IMG/VR virus record: IMGVR_UViG_3300030055_000017
Location: 1 to 38,922 of that record
DNA from: a virus
Reading direction: 5' to 3' (one strand)
DNA length: 38,922 nucleotides
Shown here: piece after piece, positions 13,999 through 21,410 of the stretch
Layout: the number at the start of each line of letters is the position of its first letter
How positions within the stretch are numbered: the stretch's first letter is position 1
Notes under the pieces: model-generated
Database searches by the model: none
What the model was told of the DNA's origin: nothing
What the model saw: only the letters and a program-made list of their open reading frames with translations
Translations under genes and position numbers: made by a program

Positions 13999-14709
13999 AT
14001 GTTTAATGAATCAAAATACACAAAATATTATTTTAATATAATTGAGCGAGCAAAAATTAGAAATAAACCTTGCTTAGCTGAAAAACATCACATAATACCC
14101 AAAAGCATGGGTGGTACTGAAACTGTCTATTTAACAATGAGAGAACATTTTATTTGTCATTTGCTTTTGGTAAGAATGTTAGTGGGTGATAATCAGAGGA
14201 AAATGTTGTGGGCATTACATAGAATGCTATTCAGTAAAAATGATAAACAGCAGAGATATATTCCATCATCGAGGACATATGAAACATTTAGAACACGTTT
14301 CGTAAAGATGCTATCGGTACCCAAATCTGAATTACATAGACAAAAACTTGCAGACCACTTAACAATGATGAACAAAGATCCATCGATGAAAGCTAGACGT
14401 CTTCAAACAAAGATTGATAATAATACCCTAATGCATTCAGAAGAGACAAAATCAAAAATATCTTCAACTGTCAAAGCATCAATGTCAGCACCGGAAATAA
14501 TCGAAAAAATGAAAATATCAAGTGCTAAGAGATGGGCAAATAATAACGAAAGACAGAAAATAGCTGATAAAAATTCAAAAACCTTTACGTTAACACACAG
14601 ACTAACAGGAGAATCAACTACTGTAACAAATCTTGCTAAATATTGTAGGGATAACAGTGTCAGTTATGGGAAAGTACAAGTAGATTTTATTGTAACCCGA
14701 CTAAATTAA
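13999..14709 (+). CDS. HNH homing endonuclease
   Basis: 236 residues from the ATG at 13999, chosen for its AAGG site and because the frame opening at 13978 is a TTG inside the leader. The HNH motif is EKHHIIPKSMGGT near residues 27-39, followed by YLTMREHFICHLLLVRM, the usual phage HNH nuclease pattern. The C-terminal half has the NUMOD3-like HSEETKSKISST and a NUMOD1/helix-turn-helix-like end (VTNLAKYCRDNSVSYGKVQV) for DNA binding. It is a free-standing mobile gene on the strand opposite to the operon, inserted between two genes, with its own late-type promoter (13962-13969). Confidence 0.9.
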   Translation: MFNESKYTKYYFNIIERAKIRNKPCLAEKHHIIPKSMGGTETVYLTMREHFICHLLLVRMLVGDNQRKMLWALHRMLFSKNDKQQRYIPSSRTYETFRTRFVKMLSVPKSELHRQKLADHLTMMNKDPSMKARRLQTKIDNNTLMHSEETKSKISSTVKASMSAPEIIEKMKISSAKRWANNNERQKIADKNSKTFTLTHRLTGESTTVTNLAKYCRDNSVSYGKVQVDFIVTRLN

Positions 14710-14734
14710 TTCATAATCTAACTTTCTAATGTAG

Positions 14735-15124
14735 TTATATGTCTAAATGATATCCTGTGCACAAAAATGATCTTAAGTTTCTCAATTCACACCATCTATA
14801 AAAACCTAACACAAATTCATACATTTCACGTTCATCATTTTTATCAAGGTTAAAATCTATTGCTACATCTAAACTCACCAACTCATTTATATCAATTGAA
14901 AATTCTCTGTTTATGTTTTGAGACACAATCAAAAACTTTTCACTCATATCCTTGAAAAAAGCATCCACTTGTTCTTTGATACTTTTTGGGTCTTCTCCAG
15001 GGGTCAATTCAGATGACGTTGGACACATCTGTAACTCCTGTGCGGGACCTATAATCTTTATCATACGGGTCTTTGATTCTGAGTCTAAAAATCCAATCAT
15101 GTTAAATATTTCTAGTTTAGTCAT
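14735..15124 (-). CDS. Hypothetical protein downstream of the GatB/YqeY-like gene
   Basis: 129 residues, acidic (for example FNLDKNDEREMYEFVLGFYR), starting with a GGAGAAT ribosome site one base after the stop of the 153-residue gene. Its co-translation with that gene and uvsW suggests a role in DNA metabolism, but no domain is recognised. The downstream side faces the end of the HNH gene tail to tail. Confidence 0.72.
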   Translation of the reverse strand: MTKLEIFNMIGFLDSESKTRMIKIIGPAQELQMCPTSSELTPGEDPKSIKEQVDAFFKDMSEKFLIVSQNINREFSIDINELVSLDVAIDFNLDKNDEREMYEFVLGFYRWCELRNLRSFLCTGYHLDI

Positions 15125-15125
15125 T

Positions 15126-15587
15126 TTATTCTCCTATGCTTTTCTTAAGTGCAACATTGACAACAAATGCATCAATATCAAAATTCATCTTTTTTGCTCT
15201 GGATAATACCATGCCAACTAATGAATTTAATACTTTATCATTTCCATTTTTGTATTGTTCTATAATTTTTGTTGAAGAGTTAAGAACATCTCTGATAATT
15301 TCACCAAGTTCATTTGGAACTTTTACACTATCTGCACGTTTAGATAATGTTTCCTTCTTATCTTTTTCTAGCTTTTCATTTATCTCTTTTTGTTTTTCGT
15401 TCAAAAGTTTGACAAATGGATTTAAAATTTCAGCTTTGTTAAAAGTTCCATCAAGTAAATCTTTCAAGAAATATTCATACCTCTTGACTTCACCGTCTAC
15501 TTTTATCTCCATCCAAAATTTAGTGCCTCTACCTGATTCACCTTTTGGATCATTGTCTAGTGTTCCTGAAGTTATATCAATCATCAT
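15126..15587 (-). CDS. Protein with GatB/YqeY-like C-terminal helical domain
   Basis: 153 residues. The C-terminal region from about residue 95 (ILNSSTKIIEQYKNGNDKVL, then SLVGMVLSRA and AFVVNVALKKSI) follows the GatB/YqeY helical domain pattern (V-x3-YKxGKxK...LVGQVMK...L). That domain binds tRNA in amidotransferases. The N-terminal half is beta followed by a long coiled-coil-like stretch (LLNEKQKEINEKLEKDKKE). It overlaps the uvsW stop by 4 bases. The domain match is by eye and the role here is unknown; it could bind structured nucleic acid at recombination intermediates. Confidence 0.72.
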   Translation of the reverse strand: MMIDITSGTLDNDPKGESGRGTKFWMEIKVDGEVKRYEYFLKDLLDGTFNKAEILNPFVKLLNEKQKEINEKLEKDKKETLSKRADSVKVPNELGEIIRDVLNSSTKIIEQYKNGNDKVLNSLVGMVLSRAKKMNFDIDAFVVNVALKKSIGE

Positions 15588-17047
15588 TTCCCCTTAATCT
15601 TCAGTTTAATCGTTTTCAGAATTGGATACTTTGCTTCTTTATACCACTTGCATCTGTCTTTGAAATGTTTCACTGCCCATTTCAATTTTGAATAGACATC
15701 AATAACAATAACTTCTGTCTTATCATGTCCCAATCTAAGTGAACGACCAACAGATTGAATTGCTTTAATGAAGCTCTTACCTGGATCAATAAGCATCAAA
15801 CAGAAAATTCTATCAATTGAAATACCAGTAGAAGCGATACCAACAGAAGCAATAACAATCAAATCATTGTTATCTTCGAACATTTGGTAATGTTCTTTTC
15901 TCAAATCTTTTGCTGAATTACCATATAAGAACACTGCACCCTTGATAAGTGATGCCAGTTTTTGACCGAAAGGAATGGAATTCACTAGAACGAGTGTGTT
16001 TCCTTTCTCTGCGCACTTGGAAATGATCAAATCTGCAATCATTTCCATTCTAGGTAAACTTTTCGACAAAAACGCTTTTTCTGCAGAATAATCTACGAAT
16101 TCTTCTTCGATATTTTGTTCTATCAATTCAACAGGTTGAATTTCTACTCTAGCAAGATAACCATTTTCAATTAACCATGCTGCAGTAATCTCTCTAAGAA
16201 CTGAACCAACTGAAACATGAAGAGACATTTTTTCTACTTCAGGTTTAGGGTACGTTCCTGTTACACCGAACCTAAACGCAATATGTTTACCATCTTCATT
16301 TAGAAGTTTCTTGGCTACAGTTGATTTGGCTCCATGAAATTCATCCCAAATAACAACTTGAAAATCTTTTAAGATTCCAGGATTATATTGGATAGCTTGC
16401 CATGTAGCAACGATGTTTCCATGATCTAAATCTTTATCGGATCCAGAATATAAACCAACATCCATTCCAAGCATCTCATACCATTCAGCTGTTTGATCAA
16501 CTAAATCAGAAGAAGGAACGATCGTGATAACCTTGTAACCAATTTGAGAATAAAGATGTGATAGAGTTGCAGTGACTGATGTTTTACCCATACCAGTACC
16601 ACCAATGATGGTACCAGAACCGGCTTCAATAGCATCTTGAACACATTGGAGTTGGTATGGTCGAAGTTTGAATTGCTTGTTACCAAGCATGACATCTCCG
16701 AAAACATCTAGACCTTCTGCCTCAGTGGCGATACCATCTTTGTCAACCTTTGTTATCTTTCCTGGAATTTTGGGAGATTTGAACTGTTGTCGATTGTCAA
16801 CCAACTCAATATCATATCCCCATTCTTCCAGCATTGGTAGAATTTCATCAAGTAAACGAGTTGATGTTTTACCAGTCTTTTCAAAGAATCGAATAAATCC
16901 GTCCCACCTCCCAAGCTTATAGTGTGGCATGAAAAAATAACCTTCTGGATGTATTGCAAATTTCTTATAAAGAATTTCAATATGATTTGGTGTGAGTCCG
17001 TTAGTTTGGCACCAAACTTCATCGAGTATTATTAAAGTACATTTCAT
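15584..17047 (-). CDS. uvsW: UvsW-type superfamily 2 helicase
   Basis: 487 residues, close to T4 UvsW (503). The N-terminal domain (HYKLGRWDGFIRFF) is the T4 UvsW-type DNA-binding part. Walker A IIGGTGMGKTS is at 147-157, motif II WDEFHGAKS near 234-242, motif III GVTGTYPKP, and motifs V/VI ASVGIASTGI and QSVGRSLRLG. UvsW unwinds R-loops and D-loops and drives branch migration, switching T4 from origin to recombination-dependent replication. Here it precedes the GatB-like gene and follows uvsY/uvsX in the same strand direction, with a GIY-YIG homing gene inserted between. Confidence 0.95.
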   Translation of the reverse strand: MKCTLIILDEVWCQTNGLTPNHIEILYKKFAIHPEGYFFMPHYKLGRWDGFIRFFEKTGKTSTRLLDEILPMLEEWGYDIELVDNRQQFKSPKIPGKITKVDKDGIATEAEGLDVFGDVMLGNKQFKLRPYQLQCVQDAIEAGSGTIIGGTGMGKTSVTATLSHLYSQIGYKVITIVPSSDLVDQTAEWYEMLGMDVGLYSGSDKDLDHGNIVATWQAIQYNPGILKDFQVVIWDEFHGAKSTVAKKLLNEDGKHIAFRFGVTGTYPKPEVEKMSLHVSVGSVLREITAAWLIENGYLARVEIQPVELIEQNIEEEFVDYSAEKAFLSKSLPRMEMIADLIISKCAEKGNTLVLVNSIPFGQKLASLIKGAVFLYGNSAKDLRKEHYQMFEDNNDLIVIASVGIASTGISIDRIFCLMLIDPGKSFIKAIQSVGRSLRLGHDKTEVIVIDVYSKLKWAVKHFKDRCKWYKEAKYPILKTIKLKIKGK

Positions 17048-17072
17048 TTTTGTTAATTAATTGAGCCGTGTT

Positions 17073-17080
17073 ATAAATAA
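17073..17080 (+). promoter_or_regulatory. Late promoter octamer (TATAAATA) of GIY-YIG gene
   Basis: Perfect plus-strand consensus 23 bases before the GIY-YIG endonuclease ATG and just 26 bases from the divergent uvsW start. Confidence 0.75.
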
Positions 17081-17102
17081 GATAGATTAATAGGAGAATA
17101 AT

Positions 17103-17867
17103 ATGTATTATGTTTATGGGTATTTCAATCCACTTAAAATATCATTGCTTTCAGATATAGGGTTTGAACCCTTTTATATTGGTAAAGGAAAAAATAATAG
17201 AGCTATATTTCACATGTTTGAATCACATTTAATTAAAGATACTAATAAACATAAAGTAAACATCATAAGAAAAATAAAATCAGCTAACCTTGAACCCATA
17301 ATTAAAATATTGTCTACATTTGAGAATGAAGATCAAGCCTTCACAGAAGAAAAAAGACTAATAGCCGTTTATGGTAGAAGTGATTTAGGATTGGGACCAT
17401 TATCAAATTTAACAGATGGTGGAGAAGGTTCTTCTAATAAAATATTTTCAAATGAATATCGTAAAAAATTAAGTGAAGGAACGAAGCGTGCAATAAAAGA
17501 AGGTAAATTAAATTCCAACTTAGAAGCATTTAAAAATTCAGCAAAGGGTAAAAAACAATCAGCCGAACATATAACTAATAGAAATGAATCAAGAAAAGGT
17601 TTTTTATATTCCAAAGAATCAAAAGCTAAGATGTCTGTTTCTCAACAATTAATACGTCAAACACCCGAATGGAAAGAAAAAGCATCTAATGCACAAAAAG
17701 GAAAAATTCATAGTTTAGAGCATATTGAAAAATCTATCATTAATAATCCTAGAGTACATCCTATTGAATATTTAGGAATAAAATATAGAAGTTTAAATTA
17801 TGCAGTAACAATTACAAAAACAAACATTCACAAAATTAAAAAAGATCCTTCTTTTAAAATGTTGTAA
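17103..17867 (+). CDS. GIY-YIG homing endonuclease (Seg-like)
   Basis: 254 residues. The N-terminal catalytic domain has YYVYGYFNP for GIY and FYIGKGKNNRAIFH for YIG with Arg and His following. FTEEKRLIAVYG carries the conserved glutamate, and LSNLTDGGEGS closes the domain. NUMOD3-like repeats follow (NEYRKKLSEGTKRA, SKESKAKMSVSQQL), then a DNA-binding C-terminus. The composition is AT-richer than the neighbours. It is inserted between uvsY-side genes and uvsW on the opposite strand, with a perfect late octamer at 17073-17080 and an AGGAG site. Confidence 0.93.
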   Translation: MYYVYGYFNPLKISLLSDIGFEPFYIGKGKNNRAIFHMFESHLIKDTNKHKVNIIRKIKSANLEPIIKILSTFENEDQAFTEEKRLIAVYGRSDLGLGPLSNLTDGGEGSSNKIFSNEYRKKLSEGTKRAIKEGKLNSNLEAFKNSAKGKKQSAEHITNRNESRKGFLYSKESKAKMSVSQQLIRQTPEWKEKASNAQKGKIHSLEHIEKSIINNPRVHPIEYLGIKYRSLNYAVTITKTNIHKIKKDPSFKML

Positions 17868-17907
17868 TAACAATTATAGACTTATTTTTATACGGTGAAA
17901 TCTGGAT

Positions 17908-18156
17908 TCAGACTACAGTAAAATGTCTCATTAGGTTGTTCTCTAAAAGGTATTTAGTCACATTGATCATCCAAGAAGTACTATTACCAACTGTAATAAA
18001 TAAAATTGTAAGTTTAGATAGTTCGAAAGGTGTTATATCTTCTAGTGGAGTAAATTTATAATTATTTTTGGAATTACCACATTGCAAAGTGATGACTGGG
18101 GTAAAAAATTGTGGAGCAATAATAAAAGTTTCTGTTGGACTAAATTTATCATTCAT
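17908..18156 (-). CDS. Hypothetical protein coupled to uvsY-like gene
   Basis: 82 residues, beta-rich at first (ETFIIAPQFFTPVITLQCG) and helical at the end (SWMINVTKYLLENNLM). The start has GGAGACAATACT in front and overlaps the uvsY-like stop by 4 bases. No domain is recognised; it is the last operon gene before the inserted GIY-YIG gene. Confidence 0.7.
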   Translation of the reverse strand: MNDKFSPTETFIIAPQFFTPVITLQCGNSKNNYKFTPLEDITPFELSKLTILFITVGNSTSWMINVTKYLLENNLMRHFTVV

Positions 18157-18614
18157 AGTATTGTCTCCTGTAATTCAGCAATTCTAATTTTAGTAATATG
18201 ACCGACCATCCAGCCTAGATTTTTGATCGCTTCAACGATTGCCAAAGTGTTATTTTTTAGGAGTGTTACCTCAATAATAATTTGATTCAAATCAACAATT
18301 TCTTTTTCACTATTAATGTATGCTTGAATATCTCGTGTTGATAATGTACGCTGATATCCTTCTAAATACTTTTTCCAAAGTTTACCGATTCGTTTTTCTT
18401 TGATGTTGTTGATCCATTCTTCTAATGCTTTCAGTTCTTGATAAGACTGATCATAAGAAGCTTGGTGGGCAGGGAGAGTGCGAGCAACTTCTTCAAGGCG
18501 TCTTCCATCCAACTTAAAGATTTGCTCTGATGCAGCAATCTTCTTTTCATATCTTGGAAGTAGAGGAATAATTTCCTCTAACTTATCTTCATCTAGTGTA
18601 AGTATAAAGCTCAT
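18153..18614 (-). CDS. uvsY: UvsY-like recombination mediator
   Basis: 153 residues (T4 UvsY has 137), entirely helical and charged. The pattern of a first helix with FKLDGRRLEEVARTLPAHQA, a YQELKALEEWINNIKEKRI coiled coil, a YLEGYQRTLSTRDIQAYIN linker and a final GWMVGHITKIRIAELQE helix resembles the UvsY family plan. UvsY loads UvsX on gp32-covered single strands. Position next to uvsX and uvsW supports the call strongly, because sequence similarity alone is modest by eye. Confidence 0.65.
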   Translation of the reverse strand: MSFILTLDEDKLEEIIPLLPRYEKKIAASEQIFKLDGRRLEEVARTLPAHQASYDQSYQELKALEEWINNIKEKRIGKLWKKYLEGYQRTLSTRDIQAYINSEKEIVDLNQIIIEVTLLKNNTLAIVEAIKNLGWMVGHITKIRIAELQETIL

Positions 18615-18868
18615 TTTGTGATTTCAAAATTGTCAGTTTCGTAGTTAAAATTTATCGACTTTTCCTTCAATCCAGTGAAGGTTTGCATGTCAGTTGAAAC
18701 GTAAGGGTTGTTACAAATAATAACACTATCGTCTGAATCTGAAGCATAGAGAAAACGAAACTCCAAACTACCAACACTATCAAATATTATTTTGATACAG
18801 ATGCATTGGTGTTTGGAAATTAGTTTTTTGATTTTTGCTCTAGCAGTAAATGTTAGAAAATCACTCAT
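18611..18868 (-). CDS. Possible IscA/HesB-fold protein without metal ligands
   Basis: 85 residues. MSDFLTFTARAKIKKLISKH resembles the first helix of IscA/HesB proteins. The end VSTDMQTFTGLKEKSINFNY, then DNFEI, matches the family's D-x-S-x3-L-x-G-x2-IDF strand pattern. The usual C-terminal C-x-C is absent; cysteines occur at 23, 25 and 52 only. If the fold is right it is a degenerate or repurposed member. IscA-like genes are known in T4-like cyanophages. It overlaps the uvsY-like start by 4 bases. Confidence 0.6.
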   Translation of the reverse strand: MSDFLTFTARAKIKKLISKHQCICIKIIFDSVGSLEFRFLYASDSDDSVIICNNPYVSTDMQTFTGLKEKSINFNYETDNFEITK

Positions 18869-18876
18869 TGAAGATT

Positions 18877-19083
18877 TTAATCTTCTACTGCGACTGGTTC
18901 AGGAGTCGTGCTCAACTGTTCAATAACTTCCTTCACTTTATTTTGAAGTTTGCGTGTTGAGCTAAAAACTTCTCTGTACGTGGTTTCAAGACCATCACCA
19001 GTCAACACTGGGTATGTCAAAATAAATCCACCTGTTACGACTTCAATACTCAAGCTATGCCCGTAATTATTTTCTGTATTCAT
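18877..19083 (-). CDS. Small protein coupled to uvsX
   Basis: 68 residues: a beta part (LSIEVVTGGFILTYPVLTG), then a helix (SSTRKLQNKVKEVIEQL) and an acidic tail. The ATG overlaps the uvsX stop by 4 bases, and GGAGAAACAGT within the uvsX end is its ribosome site, so it is co-translated with the recombinase. The sequence looks like a conserved T4-like companion protein; its function is unknown. Confidence 0.75.
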   Translation of the reverse strand: MNTENNYGHSLSIEVVTGGFILTYPVLTGDGLETTYREVFSSTRKLQNKVKEVIEQLSTTPEPVAVED

Positions 19084-20135
19084 ACTGTTTCTCCTAGTTC
19101 AAGTTCATCTTCGACAACTTCAGCAGACATTTCTACTGGGTTGCACTTTGGGTGTTCAAATAATCTTTCACAGATCGTTTCATTGATTTCCTTAGGCTTG
19201 AATTTCAAGCTCGTACCATCTGGAAAATCACAACGTACTGAGTGACCATCTTTCACTAACACTTGCATATCCATAAGCATATCAACAAGACCACTGAATG
19301 GGCTCATTCCTGAACTATATGGAACTTCAAGTTCGATTTTGGTACCGAGTTTAGCAAATCTAGACTTGTAGGTTTCGAATCGCATTCTGACACCAATAAC
19401 TTCAGATTCATCTTTCAATTTCAATTTGGTGATTAGACCGATAATTGAACAAGAGAACTTGGTGCTGTTTGTAATAGCCCAGGCTCCATCACCTAACATG
19501 ATGTCTTGTGGATAAACGTGATCTGTACAGATACCTGCTACTGGCAATCTAGCAATTTGTCCAACCAACATACGTAACATACTCTTATTACGTTTTGCTC
19601 TAATACCTTGGTCAGACTTGATAGTTCCGTCCTTAGCATAGTTATCAAATTCTGTTGTTGTGCTCAACATAGCCAATGAATCTATGACCAACAAAACAGG
19701 TGGAGAATCTGGATTATTCTTACCATAAGTTTTGATGTAGTTGCTGAAGAAGTCTGAACAGATTCTGTTAACGTCTTCAATTGTAGTGACTTGGAAATAA
19801 GTCAACTTTTCTTCACTTGTATCAATACCGATTTTGGTCAAATATTCAGTGTCGATAGCATTTTCAGAATCGAGAACCAACAAATGAAAACCTAAATCTT
19901 GTGCACTCTTCATACAATTAGAAGAGATGAAACTCTTACCACTGCCAGATGGGCCAGCGAATAGAGTTAATCGACCAAGAGGAATTCCCTTTTTAAAACT
20001 ACCACTCAATGCTCGATTAAGTGCAAAGTTTCCTGTAGAAATCCAACTTGATGGACCGCCTAACCCACTATTAATAGTGTCTACTTTGGCTATGCTTTTC
20101 TTAAAATCTTTTAGAAAAGATAATGATGCTGCCAT
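19080..20135 (-). CDS. uvsX: UvsX RecA-like recombinase
   Basis: 351 residues. Walker A GPSGSGKS is at 61-68, the LDSENAID segment near 88-95 and Walker B VLLVIDSLAML near 147-157. SDQGIRAKRNKSMLRMLVGQ covers the L1 region, and TDHVYPQDIM with GDGAWAITNSTKF covers L2. It forms filaments on single-stranded DNA and performs strand exchange for recombination-dependent replication and repair. It acts with the gp32 and UvsY homologues next to it. The ribosome site is AGGAG, and a long hairpin lies in its 5' leader. Confidence 0.97.
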   Translation of the reverse strand: MAASLSFLKDFKKSIAKVDTINSGLGGPSSWISTGNFALNRALSGSFKKGIPLGRLTLFAGPSGSGKSFISSNCMKSAQDLGFHLLVLDSENAIDTEYLTKIGIDTSEEKLTYFQVTTIEDVNRICSDFFSNYIKTYGKNNPDSPPVLLVIDSLAMLSTTTEFDNYAKDGTIKSDQGIRAKRNKSMLRMLVGQIARLPVAGICTDHVYPQDIMLGDGAWAITNSTKFSCSIIGLITKLKLKDESEVIGVRMRFETYKSRFAKLGTKIELEVPYSSGMSPFSGLVDMLMDMQVLVKDGHSVRCDFPDGTSLKFKPKEINETICERLFEHPKCNPVEMSAEVVEDELELGETV

Positions 20136-20158
20136 ATTGTTCTCCTAGAGATGTGAAT

Positions 20159-20200
20159 GGGAAATGTAGAATATACTATTTCAATATCCTAACATTTCCC
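20159..20200 (-). terminator. Long hairpin between gene 32 and uvsX
   Basis: Nine perfect pairs (GGGAAATGT with ACATTTCCC) continue, after one bulged base, into seven more (AGGATAT with ATATTCT, one G-U). The loop has 9 bases. It lies in the uvsX leader; there is no U run, so it may be a processing or attenuation site rather than a terminator. Confidence 0.5.
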
Positions 20201-20210
20201 TTATCGATGC

Positions 20211-21110
20211 TTACTCGGTTGCTTTAGCTTTTGCTCTTGCGCGGAGTTGTTCTAGAACAGACATTGATTTTGTTGCTGTTGAACTAGATTCTTGTGCTGC
20301 TGGTTCCTTTTCAGCTTCAGCGACTGGTTCCTTTGCGGCCTCAGGCTTTTTAGTAGCTGTTGGGGTAGGAGCAGGAGTGTCATCATCATGGTCATCAGGA
20401 GCTGCATCATTGAATGCTTTTCCTGTTTGATCAGCAACCAACATTGCTTCAACTGTTGCATAATCAAGTTTGGTACCACGGTAATCTGCAAGGTTGAACA
20501 AGTTCAACTGAGAGATAATGTCGTCTTCAAGATCAGACATCTTTGGTGCAAAGCTTGAGGTTGTGTACGAAGCGTACTCACCATTCTTTGTCTTCTTGAT
20601 ACGGAAGTTGTATCCACCCATCAATTCATATGGAGGATTTTCAAGGTCACCAGATTGGAATGCTGCTTGGATTTGCTTGAACAATGCTGGACCGAATTCA
20701 ATCAACTTGACAAGCTGAGCTTGATCGTGTTCAATTGGTGATTCGATAACAATGACTTGACCAATATATGATTTCTTGCGGTAGTATTTCTTACCCATGA
20801 GATCATTCTTTTCATCGTAGTACTTACGAGAAAGAGCGCAAATAGGGCAATCTTCACCATGCATTGAAAGGCAAGGAACGACTTTCTTTTGTCCATTGAT
20901 GTGTAGTTCGTGTTGTAGGCTTTCAACTAAGAAGCCCAAACTGTTTTCTTCATCCAAGTCTGGAAGGAAACGTACAATTGCTGTAGCTCCATCAGCCATT
21001 TTCCAGAAAGGATATTTAAGTTTCCAAGATTGGTCACCGCCACCATTTGAAGTGGTCTTTTTATCGAAAGCTGCCTTAAGGGCGTCGAGTTTGGATTTTG
21101 TATCGCTCAT
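20211..21110 (-). CDS. 32: Single-stranded DNA-binding protein, gp32 type
   Basis: 299 residues (T4 gp32 has 301). The core holds a zinc site His67-x12-Cys80-x7-Cys88-x2-Cys91, the gp32 arrangement (T4 His64, Cys77, Cys87, Cys90). Aromatic and basic DNA-binding residues follow (KKYYRKKSYIGQVIVI). From about residue 233 the chain is a flexible acidic linker (DAAPDDHDDDTPAP, alternating A/E/P/K), then a basic final helix (SVLEQLRARAKAK), unlike the acidic tip of T4. It coats single strands and organises the replication and recombination proteins. The leader upstream is long, U-rich and structured. Confidence 0.95.
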   Translation of the reverse strand: MSDTKSKLDALKAAFDKKTTSNGGGDQSWKLKYPFWKMADGATAIVRFLPDLDEENSLGFLVESLQHELHINGQKKVVPCLSMHGEDCPICALSRKYYDEKNDLMGKKYYRKKSYIGQVIVIESPIEHDQAQLVKLIEFGPALFKQIQAAFQSGDLENPPYELMGGYNFRIKKTKNGEYASYTTSSFAPKMSDLEDDIISQLNLFNLADYRGTKLDYATVEAMLVADQTGKAFNDAAPDDHDDDTPAPTPTATKKPEAAKEPVAEAEKEPAAQESSSTATKSMSVLEQLRARAKAKATE

Positions 21111-21180
21111 AAAATTCTCCTAAAATTAAAATAACAAAGATAATAAAAAGTAACAAAATTAAAAGTTACAAGTTACATTT

Positions 21181-21188
21181 TATTTATA
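21181..21188 (-). promoter_or_regulatory. Late promoter octamer (TATAAATA) of gene 32
   Basis: Perfect minus-strand consensus 71 bases before the gp32 ATG, directly downstream of an 11-bp tandem repeat. T4 gene 32 likewise has a late promoter in addition to earlier ones. Confidence 0.7.
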
Positions 21189-21195
21189 GTTTCCC

Positions 21196-21217
21196 AACCA
21201 GTTTTTAACCAGTTTTT
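21196..21217 (-). repeat. Tandem 11-bp repeat upstream of gene 32 late promoter
   Basis: AAAAACTGGTT occurs twice head to tail on the minus strand, with a third degenerate unit upstream (GGTTG). The repeats begin 8 bases before the octamer TATAAATA. The 11-base period is one helical turn, as expected of a protein-binding array. Confidence 0.6.
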
Positions 21218-21370
21218 CAACCAATTCGGAACAGCATCAACCCACGTTAAAATACAACGTAGTAGCAATCATCTTTGCTTAATTACATCTTGGGAGAAAG
21301 TCTTAAGAATTAAAGACTTCCGAAAATCATCATAACCACGATAGCATTGCACTATCGTTTAAAGTAGAAC

Positions 21371-21398
21371 TATTATACCCCATAAGAGGGGTATAATA
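21371..21398 (-). terminator. Hairpin after polynucleotide kinase gene
   Basis: A perfect 11-bp inverted repeat (ATTATACCCC core) with a 6-base loop sits 12 bases after the kinase stop. The tail AGTTCTACTTT is only weakly U-rich. Confidence 0.5.
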
Positions 21399-21410
21399 AA
21401 CTGGGAACTG

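Larger units (their letters stand above)
21111..21410 (-). other. 300-base structured leader upstream of gene 32
   Basis: The largest gap in the window holds no supported gene. It contains, in transcription order, the kinase-side hairpin (21371-21398), a 7-bp hairpin ACGATAG/CTATCGT (21338-21358), a 7-bp hairpin AAGTCTT/AAGACTT (21298-21319), an 11-bp tandem repeat (21196-21217), the late octamer (21181-21188) and a U-rich tract up to the AGGAG site. The T4 gene 32 leader has a pseudoknot plus an unstructured tract for gp32 autoregulation, and this region could do the same. Confidence 0.6.

Noticed and set aside
14193-14375. Minus-strand open frame of 60 codons opposite the HNH gene
   Set aside because: It lies entirely inside the HNH gene, has no ribosome site and its sequence lacks any coherent fold; it is an antisense shadow.
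21111-21410. tRNA gene in the gap before gene 32
   Set aside because: The hairpins have 7-11 bp arms but no T-arm GTTCGA-type motif, acceptor stem or cloverleaf spacing could be found.
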